Part shown: positions 35,142-43,184 of the stretch, in pieces
Position numbering within the stretch: position 1 is the stretch's first letter
How the letters are laid out: each line of letters starts with the position of its first letter
Assembly (NCBI GenBank): GCA_963667005.1
Contig: OY762937.1
Coordinates: 1,302,001-1,366,000 of the forward strand
DNA: 64,000 bases
DNA from: G963662605 sp963667005
GTDB taxonomy: Bacteria; Bacteroidota; Ignavibacteria; Ignavibacteriales; Ignavibacteriaceae
Direction of reading: 5' to 3'
Translations under genes and position numbers: made by a program
Notes under the pieces: generated by a model
What the model was told of the DNA's origin: nothing
Databases searched by the model: none
The model's input: only the letters and a program-made list of their open reading frames with translations

Positions 35142-36755
35142 ATGCGAAGAACTATAATATTTTTATTGATTCTGGAATCGTTACTGCTCAATTCGGTGAG
35201 TCTGGCTCAAAGCACCGGTCTGACTTCTATCGAAGGAACCATATCATTTATTTCAAGTCAGAATTGCTATGTGAAATTTTCGTCTACCGAAGGACTGCAA
35301 GTAGGAGATACACTTTGCATTGGTCAAAAGTCGGATTCAACAGGCGCCGTTGTGCTGCGCTACATCTCCACGCATTCTGTCGCGGGTGAACAAGTTGCTT
35401 CGCAAAAGCATACGCTGGAAGTAAACCAAAAACTTGTCGGGTATGTAAGTCGTAAGCAAGAAAAAGTTGAGCGGATTGAAAATACACCAAAAAGTTCGTC
35501 GCTTCTTTCATTTGTCCCGAGCGAAGTAAAAGCTGAGAAGAAAGATCCGTATGCATTTAAGATCAGTGGGCGGTTATCAGAGCAATTAGCAAGTGATTTT
35601 GCACAAGAAAAGGAACTTGAAGTTCAGCAGTTTAGAACCATGTTGAACTTTACGGCAGAAAATATTTTTACTCCAAAACTCAATTTTGTCAATTACCTTA
35701 TGTATTCTTACCGGGAAGATGATTGGGCCCGCGTAAAAACTTCCCCCTTTGATTTTATCAGAGTGTATGATTTGGCGTTTTCGTATCAATGCGATTCTTC
35801 CACCAGTATTTGGGCAGGACGGCATCTCAATTATCGCATGGCAAATGCCGGAGCGATTGACGGACTGCAAATCGAGAGTTCTTATAAATCATTCATCGGC
35901 GGAGCGGTGATAGGTTCACGTCCTTCATTTGCTGATTATGGGTATGATATTAAATATTTTCAATATGGATTTTACGTGGGGAAAGTGGATCATTACGCGG
36001 ACTACAAAGAGATGGAAAACATATTCGCGTTTTTTAATCAAACGTATCAAATGAAAACAGACCGTCGTTTTATCTATCTTCAACACTCGAACAACCTGAT
36101 TCCCAACGGGTATATATTCGCTTCTTCTGAGCTTGATTTATACAAACGTGAGGCGGGTGTTGGTAAAACAAGTCTAACACTGACCAGTTTATACACTTCA
36201 TTTCGCTATACTCCGGGGCGGGTAGTTTCTATGAATATTACCTATGATGCCCGGAGGAATGTCATTTATTATGAGTCGTATAGAACGTTTCTCGAGAACC
36301 TTCTTGATAATGAATTGCGGCAGGGACTGCGCGCTAATGTATATATACGCCCATTAAATAGTCTGAATATTGGACTTAATAGCGGTTATCGTTATCAGCA
36401 AAGCAGCAATAAGCCCACAAAAGATTATGGCAGTACAATATATTACGCGGGAATTCCTTATTTGACGACGGATATCAATGCGGCAGGTACTTATCTAACC
36501 GGAGACTATTTAAAGGGGTATAATTGGAATGTCGAGATGAATAAGATTATTGATAGATTATACATCTCGGCCGGATATCGTCAGAATAATTTCACATACA
36601 TTTCGAGTTCATACCTGTACATCCAAAAAAGCATATACTCATACATCTCGTATTCGCTTTCTCGATTGCTCACCGTCGCGGTAAATTATGAGGGGTTGTT
36701 TCAAAAAGATAATAAATCAAATCGCTTTTTTATAGACATCACCACAAGATTTTAA
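35142..36755 (+). CDS. Outer-membrane beta-barrel protein, candidate porin of the cytochrome conduit
   Basis: About 537 residues. The start is set at the ATG at 35142, which gives a normal signal peptide (MRRTIIFLLILESLLLNSVSLAQ); a GTG at 35130 directly after the upstream stop is an alternative. Residues 25-110 form a small beta-rich soluble domain (EGTISFISSQNCYVKF; LQVGDTLCIGQ). From about 150 to the end there are alternating amphipathic strands with aromatic girdles, ending NRFFIDITTRF with a terminal Phe typical of outer-membrane barrels. It is last in the five-gene electron-transfer cluster. By analogy with MtrB/PioB-type porins it may sheath a cytochrome. No sequence homology to MtrB is claimed. 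Confidence 0.72.
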   Translation: MRRTIIFLLILESLLLNSVSLAQSTGLTSIEGTISFISSQNCYVKFSSTEGLQVGDTLCIGQKSDSTGAVVLRYISTHSVAGEQVASQKHTLEVNQKLVGYVSRKQEKVERIENTPKSSSLLSFVPSEVKAEKKDPYAFKISGRLSEQLASDFAQEKELEVQQFRTMLNFTAENIFTPKLNFVNYLMYSYREDDWARVKTSPFDFIRVYDLAFSYQCDSSTSIWAGRHLNYRMANAGAIDGLQIESSYKSFIGGAVIGSRPSFADYGYDIKYFQYGFYVGKVDHYADYKEMENIFAFFNQTYQMKTDRRFIYLQHSNNLIPNGYIFASSELDLYKREAGVGKTSLTLTSLYTSFRYTPGRVVSMNITYDARRNVIYYESYRTFLENLLDNELRQGLRANVYIRPLNSLNIGLNSGYRYQQSSNKPTKDYGSTIYYAGIPYLTTDINAAGTYLTGDYLKGYNWNVEMNKIIDRLYISAGYRQNNFTYISSSYLYIQKSIYSYISYSLSRLLTVAVNYEGLFQKDNKSNRFFIDITTRF

Positions 36756-36883
36756 AGCCACTGTCATAATTTCAAACTAATTTAAGCGTATTCAGAAAGC
36801 GGCAGATCTATCCGTTAAAGCATAAGAAGCCGGCATAAATTTGTTTATACTGGACAGTGTAAAAGTCTTCAGACACTCGTGTA

Positions 36884-38674
36884 CTAAAGACCTATTGATA
36901 CTCCTGCGGAAGTGTAGTATGAGGAGAAGTCATTGTATTCGTCTTTGGACATGCGTCTGACGTAGCCGCCGGAGAGATTTAGTTCATAACCGAATCCAAG
37001 CCCGCTGTCAAAATATTTCGACATTGAGGCAGATAGTGTGCTCAGTATATCATGCCTGTTTTCTGCTGTTTTTATCCCTGACAATGTAAAGGCCGGCAGG
37101 TATAGTTCGTTGCCATGCAACTCGGCACTAACGCTCATGCGGATATCCAAGGGAATTGTGGTCTGGAATTCGACACGCGTATCTTCGCCTGTATATGAAA
37201 AATAGTCGTAATAGAGATCTTCGGTTAAACGGGGTTTATCGATATTTTTGCGGAGGAACCTTGCTTTGGAATTGAAGTTTGTCGTATAGCCCAGCGTTAA
37301 TTGGAAGGACGAAGTCTCCCAGTTTTTTAATAAGCGAATATTAAGCGAAGAATGATAAGTCCGTTTGGGCTGCGCTGTGAAGGCGAAAATGGGTTGTGAT
37401 GTATTATTATTTACATATCCGGTTATTATCGTATCAATTAAAGTTTCAAAATATTCTTTGATCCCGCCTTGCAATGAAGCATCATAGGTTAAATTCCAAT
37501 CTAGTTTTCCGGAAATACCGAATGATACAAGCTCCATTGCGTTTGATAGCTCTGAGCTCATCTCGTATTTTCTCCAACAGGCAGTATTTCTGAGATATAA
37601 AAACAATGAATCATTGATGGGCCTTTTATAAGAAAAGGCAGTAACAAGCCCATGATTATCATAGTCTTTATAAACATGCTTATCAAATCTGGCGCCGGCA
37701 CTGAATGAGATATTGAGCGAAGAGAATTTCTCAAAGCCATCATCGGTTGCGTCATTAGAAAGAGGCGATTCATGCCGTCCGAAAATAATTCTGTACTTGC
37801 CTGTCAGTACACTCTCGTAGTAATTTCTTTCTGTGAGTGAATTGAATAGGGTTAGTCCGCCGACATACTTAACGGAAAGCGAGTTGGTTGGTACAGGTAC
37901 AAGATATTTAAATTCATGATATGATTGCCACAACAAATCACCGGCTCGTTGATAATTACATAGCGGGTTACGGTCATAACGGCTTGAAAATGATGCGTAT
38001 AGAGAATATGGCTGTGGACTTGGTGCGTTATCGGTTGAGCTTTCAGTAGTTGACGGGAGCACCACCGCGTCTTCTGTCGGAATAAATCCGGCACTCAAAC
38101 TTTGTAGTGAATCTCTCAGCGTTGAAAAAAGGTTGTTCATTGAGGCGGCGGCGTTATCCGAATAGTCGGCAATCGTATCTTTTACGGACTGATATATGCT
38201 ATCAGCGAAATTACTGAACAGGCTAAGCCCGTAAGAATAATCTTCGTCAGAAGCACCTTCGCCGAGACTCAAAGAGTTTGTTTTTGCGGTAATGAGCGGG
38301 TAGACGGATTCACGGAAATGTTTAACTGCGTCTATCCACAATTCCCGGTTTTGCAGCATTGCGTTCTGCAGAGCTGAATATAAAGATGCTACAGAATCCT
38401 GATAGTTGATGTTTGCATGTGCCGGCAATAGGGAGGAAAGAGAATCGTGAACCGTGGAAAATCTTTCAACATACCCCGAGTCAACTTCTTCAATGTGGAT
38501 GATAACCGAATCCGAAGAAGCGTTGACTATTTGAAGTAGATCACTGGAGCGTTGTTGAAGCGTGGCGTTGTAAGCAGCAAGTCCGGTGCTATCCGGAGTT
38601 GGGCTTGCCGCAACAGCCGGAACAGGCGATAAACCTACTACCATAAAAATCAGAAGAAGGATAAATCGTTTCAT
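36884..38674 (-). CDS. Outer-membrane beta-barrel protein with helical N-terminal region
   Basis: About 596 residues from the ATG at 38674, which yields a compact signal peptide (MKRFILLLIFMVVGLSP, then AVAAS). In-frame starts at 38698 (ATG) and 38716 (TTG) are possible. Residues about 25-215 are polar and helical, probably coiled-coil. From about 230 onward the sequence shows paired amphipathic strands, as in an outer-membrane barrel, ending SAGVSIGL. It follows the deacetylase/glycosidase fusion gene on the same strand with a gap of at most about 50 bp, so the two are probably co-transcribed. A helical periplasmic part plus a barrel is the plan of exopolysaccharide export proteins such as PgaA or PelB. 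That role is inference from layout only. Confidence 0.65.
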   Translation of the reverse strand: MKRFILLLIFMVVGLSPVPAVAASPTPDSTGLAAYNATLQQRSSDLLQIVNASSDSVIIHIEEVDSGYVERFSTVHDSLSSLLPAHANINYQDSVASLYSALQNAMLQNRELWIDAVKHFRESVYPLITAKTNSLSLGEGASDEDYSYGLSLFSNFADSIYQSVKDTIADYSDNAAASMNNLFSTLRDSLQSLSAGFIPTEDAVVLPSTTESSTDNAPSPQPYSLYASFSSRYDRNPLCNYQRAGDLLWQSYHEFKYLVPVPTNSLSVKYVGGLTLFNSLTERNYYESVLTGKYRIIFGRHESPLSNDATDDGFEKFSSLNISFSAGARFDKHVYKDYDNHGLVTAFSYKRPINDSLFLYLRNTACWRKYEMSSELSNAMELVSFGISGKLDWNLTYDASLQGGIKEYFETLIDTIITGYVNNNTSQPIFAFTAQPKRTYHSSLNIRLLKNWETSSFQLTLGYTTNFNSKARFLRKNIDKPRLTEDLYYDYFSYTGEDTRVEFQTTIPLDIRMSVSAELHGNELYLPAFTLSGIKTAENRHDILSTLSASMSKYFDSGLGFGYELNLSGGYVRRMSKDEYNDFSSYYTSAGVSIGL

Positions 38675-38725
38675 CTGTAATGGATTACTATACTTCATAC
38701 GCGTCGTCCGTTGCAAAACTTTGGC

Positions 38726-41700
38726 TCATATTTTCTTACGGGTCAACTTGACCCATAAATACATAAAGATAAGGGTTGCAACAGCACAAAAACCAAATAC
38801 CGCAATGGCAACTGATGACCAGAGCGACGCAACATTCACACTGAATAAGAAATCGTTGCCGATAGTAATATCTGCGCTATGTTTTCCGGGAGGCAGAAAA
38901 ATGCTATAGCAGTCATTACCTTTCATAACCGTGAAATCAAATTTCTTCCCGTCTATAATTACTTCAGTCGGTATTTGCGTAAGACTGAGGATGTTCCGTC
39001 CTTCTGCTTCATAAACGATTTTAATATCCTTCATGCCATATGAAGCGGCCAGGATATTTCCCGTGAAAGAGAGAATCTTTGTTTGAAATTCACGAGTTGA
39101 AAATTCGGAAATCGCTCCATCCGAAAAAATAACCTTGTGTGTGCCAGCCGGAATAAAGAACGAATTATCACGTGCAGAGGTAGTCATGTATCCATCGAGG
39201 ACAATCTCTTTGTATTCGGGCGGCAGCTTTAGATTGAATGAATAAGGAGAGGTAAAGAGTAATCCTCCTTCAATCTGCGTGTATTCTACCTGAGCAGCAG
39301 CGGCGTATGGCATCAGAGCCAAGTCCTGTTGATTAATGCTTGCCTCGGAGTAAATTGTAAAGCGTCCGGCGCCGCGTGCGGCTGAGTTAACAAGCTGATA
39401 GCTTTCGGCGCCCGTTTGTATAACGGTTGAAAAAGCCCCAATGCTGTCCGGTTTCCGGAAATTCAGAATGTTAAGATCAAGCGCAAGTTTGCTCGAATCC
39501 CGGAGCTTTGCCAGATATGTTCGGCCGATTGTGTAATACCTGTTCGGATCACTAGACCATCTGTTTTCCGGATCTTCTATTTGCAGTCTGAAATTATATT
39601 TGTTCTGAAGGACGAGTAAATTGTCCATATCCACGCCAATGTTTTCACGTAGTTCCGGTGAGCCGTAACTATCCATGCAGGTAACCATAACATCAAAGCC
39701 TTTTTTCCTCGAACTGAATTTGGAAAGTTCGCCGAGGAAATGATCGTAGATTCGTCCCAATTTTTCAACACGGTAGTTGACAAAAGATTTTTTTGCAGAA
39801 GGGTTTTTCTTCCAATAGTAAGGTGATGCTGCATCAAATAATTTATCAGGCTCAAATCCGAATGCTTTTTTAAATTCATTTCTGGCAGAAGGATGCATCG
39901 GGGTATACAGTTCGGCATCCTCAAATCCACGGCCGGCCTCAAAATATAATTCGGCCAGATTTACACCATCCCAATCATACCGGTTGAGAATGGATACATA
40001 TTCTTTTGTCGCAGCGTTCAGGCAGGCATCAACCGTCAGCGCTACGGGATACCGCCATGAAGGCCGTACCTCGCGGTTTAAATAATTTTTCTCCCGCCAT
40101 TCCGGATGTGCATTATAGAAAGCCTGACTTACCTGCGGCGGTTCCATCCATGCATACACGAGAATTCCGTTTGCATGCGCAAGATCAATCAGCCGTTTGT
40201 AATCATAGGCAAATTTTGGATAAAAATGCCAAGCGGCCGCGTGCACAATGTGAATGCCCTGTTTCACCCACTGACTTACCAGTGATTCAACACTATATGT
40301 GACACGAAAGCCGGGATCAAAATAAGCCTCTAACTTATTTCGGCGTACAATCGGCCGCAGGTTAAAAAACTCCTGTGCATAGATCATCAGGTATGGATAT
40401 AGGCTGTATCCCTGTTGCGTGTAAGGATCGAACAAAGAACTGATAAAAATCATTTTACCCTTATCAATGTTTCTGCCGATGATGAGGGGAAACTTTGATG
40501 ATTCATCGTAACAGAATACAATATCATCACTCTCTGTTTCATATTTAACGGCAGGGACCGGATTCGGCCACGTAATATGTTCTTCCGGGAAGAAATGATC
40601 GCGGACTTTGCGGATCATTGCAGTATTTTTTGCAAACCGGATTCCAAACAATCCTGCCAAGGCACTCTTACCATCTGTAATGATATTTCCACCGGAGCTC
40701 ACGAAAGACTGTATCAGTTCAACATCAGCTTTCTTTAATGAGTCCAGTGCTGCCGCTGGAGCAATCAATAAATTATATTTATATAATTCGATTTTCTGAC
40801 CGACATAAATCGTATCTACCCGGACGTTCAGACTCCGGAAGACTGAAGCAAAGGATGCTTGATCACAAAATTTTTCACCAAGGCTATGATGATTCCAAAG
40901 AATAGCCGGTCGTAGTTCTCTCCATTTATTTTCTGTCGGTACTACGCTGGTAAATAATTTTTTTACCTGCTGTTTAGCTTGTTCCATGAATGTTAGTTTG
41001 TGCTCGCGGACTTCAGCCGGAGTTGCAAAATAAATTTCGCCCGGTTTTAGTTTAACGTTCTTTTCGAATTTGCCGGTGATTCTGTTGCTCGAGTATTGTT
41101 GTTCTTTAAGAGAACCATCCGGTTCGATTATGGATTCAACCAGATACTGATCTTCCAGTTGTAATGATATATGTTGATTACCGGTGAGAATGATAGAACT
41201 CTTGCCGAATTTTACGGTATGACTGAATTGCTTGATGTCGACATAGGTGAATCCCTTTGCTATTATTCCATCAGTCACTTCATCAAGAAGATCGAGATCT
41301 AAAAACTCATGAAAGAAACTGGAAACAAAGCCATCGCGGACTTGGCGAATGGCGGCCGCTGATTTAATAATATTCCGGACAGCTTCACGGCTCACTTCTT
41401 TATCTGCACTGTATGGTATATATCCCATATTTTCGGGATATATACGTTCTCCAAATATATCGTGGTTGATAATGTATGGGAAGTATTGACTTTGGATAGA
41501 GTTTTCAATTGCAAGCCTTGGCTCCATCGCGGTACTGAAAAACTCCGGCACTGTCTGATATAATAAAAATGAAGCGGTATAATGCGGGGTTTCCCACAAC
41601 AAAGGGTATAAACCGCATTTAACTAATTCATGTAAACCGGCGTCAATCTTATTTTCAATTCCTGCTTTTGTTTCGCCCTTGATGGGTTGATTTGTCATCG

Positions 41701-42715
41701 CGTCCCAAAATTCAAAATCCGCCGCGGTAGTTCCTTTATATTGATGCGTGCTTCCGTGCATTACTATAGTTGCACCTTTTTGCACCATGTATTTTAATGC
41801 ATCAACCATTTCAGGGCGTTCGGAAAGTCCAAGACGGACTCCGGTCGAAGGATTAACATAGAACGGAATAACACCTACCAGAAAAGGAATATTTTTTCGA
41901 TAGAGCAGATCGGCAATCTCGCGAAGTTTGGCGGGATTATCCATTGCGCTGATATCTTCTATCCGGAAAAGAGCCATGTGTGATTCTGCATGATGCTCCC
42001 CGAGTATGTCGTGAAGCATATCAGCCATGAGCAGGTAGCGGTCTGTTGATGTTGCATATGAGAAAGGGGAGTCGGCGAAATAATAGAAGTTCTTGGATTT
42101 GACGATGTACGGTACTTCCGATTTTTTACTGCTCGAATGAGCAGTCGCAAGAACACTGACCAACCGCGGGTTGGATATTTTTATCGCCTCAACCGTCCCG
42201 TCAAGTTTCGTAAATACTTTTCCTCTTGATCTTACTGAATTGAAAAATGTAATCGAGTCGACGTTAGTAACATTAAAACCGAATTTTTTTTGCAGATCGA
42301 ACGCACGCGAAAATTCTATGAAGCCGGTGTTAAACCAGACAACAGACTTGGTGGTATGATATACATCCTGAAGGAAAACATACGGCACTGTATTTTTAAA
42401 TGTATCGCCCAGGTAGAAGATAAAATCATATTTATTCAACTCGCGTGAAGTATATTTTGCAACCGGCTCAATCGTGTACTGAACGTGAAAGTGTCCGAGT
42501 AGATTGGCAAGCTGCCTGCCCGAAGCCATGGGCACACCATGGATATCTCCAGTTCCTTCGACAACAATAAGAACTTTCTTGGTCGTTTCATCGGCGGCAT
42601 ACAGCCTGGTGGGCATTAAGAAGAGTAAAAGTGCAGCGAGTGCTGCTATTGATAATGTGTGTCCTGCTTTGGTCAGGCGACGGATGCTGCACTGAATCGG
42701 TGTTGGAGTTGACAA
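38726..42715 (-). CDS. Membrane-anchored polysaccharide deacetylase-like / glycosidase-like fusion protein
   Basis: 1,329 residues. The start is a TTG with no convincing ribosome site, but no ATG lies between it and the signal segment (LSIAALAALLLFLMPTRLYA). An N-terminal alpha/beta domain is followed (about 240-480) by a DUF2334-like deacetylase fold with RIEDIS near 250 and MHGSTHQ near 320, matching NodB-type metal-site motifs. Next are a class-I glutamine-amidotransferase-like/trimerisation-like domain (about 600-760) and a TIM-barrel glycosidase-like domain (about 798-1090; FDPGFRVTY, GILVYAWMEPP, WDGVNLAELYFE). A beta domain and a C-terminal membrane helix (about 1297-1320) with a KLTRKK cytoplasmic tail end the protein. 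Deacetylase plus glycosidase in one chain recalls PgaB and PelA, which trim exopolysaccharides. Confidence 0.75.
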   Translation of the reverse strand: MSTPTPIQCSIRRLTKAGHTLSIAALAALLLFLMPTRLYAADETTKKVLIVVEGTGDIHGVPMASGRQLANLLGHFHVQYTIEPVAKYTSRELNKYDFIFYLGDTFKNTVPYVFLQDVYHTTKSVVWFNTGFIEFSRAFDLQKKFGFNVTNVDSITFFNSVRSRGKVFTKLDGTVEAIKISNPRLVSVLATAHSSSKKSEVPYIVKSKNFYYFADSPFSYATSTDRYLLMADMLHDILGEHHAESHMALFRIEDISAMDNPAKLREIADLLYRKNIPFLVGVIPFYVNPSTGVRLGLSERPEMVDALKYMVQKGATIVMHGSTHQYKGTTAADFEFWDAMTNQPIKGETKAGIENKIDAGLHELVKCGLYPLLWETPHYTASFLLYQTVPEFFSTAMEPRLAIENSIQSQYFPYIINHDIFGERIYPENMGYIPYSADKEVSREAVRNIIKSAAAIRQVRDGFVSSFFHEFLDLDLLDEVTDGIIAKGFTYVDIKQFSHTVKFGKSSIILTGNQHISLQLEDQYLVESIIEPDGSLKEQQYSSNRITGKFEKNVKLKPGEIYFATPAEVREHKLTFMEQAKQQVKKLFTSVVPTENKWRELRPAILWNHHSLGEKFCDQASFASVFRSLNVRVDTIYVGQKIELYKYNLLIAPAAALDSLKKADVELIQSFVSSGGNIITDGKSALAGLFGIRFAKNTAMIRKVRDHFFPEEHITWPNPVPAVKYETESDDIVFCYDESSKFPLIIGRNIDKGKMIFISSLFDPYTQQGYSLYPYLMIYAQEFFNLRPIVRRNKLEAYFDPGFRVTYSVESLVSQWVKQGIHIVHAAAWHFYPKFAYDYKRLIDLAHANGILVYAWMEPPQVSQAFYNAHPEWREKNYLNREVRPSWRYPVALTVDACLNAATKEYVSILNRYDWDGVNLAELYFEAGRGFEDAELYTPMHPSARNEFKKAFGFEPDKLFDAASPYYWKKNPSAKKSFVNYRVEKLGRIYDHFLGELSKFSSRKKGFDVMVTCMDSYGSPELRENIGVDMDNLLVLQNKYNFRLQIEDPENRWSSDPNRYYTIGRTYLAKLRDSSKLALDLNILNFRKPDSIGAFSTVIQTGAESYQLVNSAARGAGRFTIYSEASINQQDLALMPYAAAAQVEYTQIEGGLLFTSPYSFNLKLPPEYKEIVLDGYMTTSARDNSFFIPAGTHKVIFSDGAISEFSTREFQTKILSFTGNILAASYGMKDIKIVYEAEGRNILSLTQIPTEVIIDGKKFDFTVMKGNDCYSIFLPPGKHSADITIGNDFLFSVNVASLWSSVAIAVFGFCAVATLIFMYLWVKLTRKKI

Positions 42716-43184
42716 GGGTTCTATCTGTTCCTGGGTTTTAATGGCGCTTCTTTACCGAAGCTGACCATATTGAGTTAATAATTTTTATGGAAATTAGCCT
42801 GGGCTGATGAGGGGATATTTATCTGTCCCGGAGTTTAGCACTTCTCATCCAACATATAAATCAATAATTATGCCAGATAACTTGTTGTATTTTAAGGGAT
42901 TATGGGCATCTGAAACACATAAACCGCGTATTATTTTCGCGGTGTGCAAACTTTTTTCGTATTGGGGAATAAGTGATAGGAGTAGTCTGCATATATTGTG
43001 GAAAATCGTCATTGCTCTTCTGACGTGATTTTCTGAAAGCAACGTCTGGCAATGTTATTAACCGCTTGTTATTTAATCCGACCGTTCATACGATTGTACT
43101 TTGCTAAGTTGTTTAACAGGGGCATGTTTGCATGTTATAATATGTGATAATAGAATTCTTTCAACTATAAAGAAGCAAAATCAG
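42716..43184. other. Divergent intergenic region, no gene seen
   Basis: 469 bp between the - strand fusion-protein gene and the + strand aminotransferase-like gene. Short open frames here on both strands lack ribosome sites or recognisable protein character. It must hold promoters for both directions; a TATAAT box facing right is at 43136-43141. Confidence 0.6.
43112..43141 (+). promoter_or_regulatory. Candidate sigma-70-like promoter
   Basis: TTTAAC (43112-43117), an 18-bp spacer and a perfect TATAAT (43136-43141), 43 bp upstream of the ATG at 43185. If real, it rules out the earlier in-frame TTG at 43101 as the start. The -35 box is weak. Confidence 0.35.

Noticed and set aside
42807..43042. 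Short open frames on both strands in the divergent intergenic region
   Set aside because: They overlap each other and have no ribosome site or recognisable sequence.
43101..43184. Upstream TTG start for the aminotransferase-fusion gene
   Set aside because: The extra 28 codons are not family-like and a TATAAT box lies inside them; the ATG at 43185 fits better.
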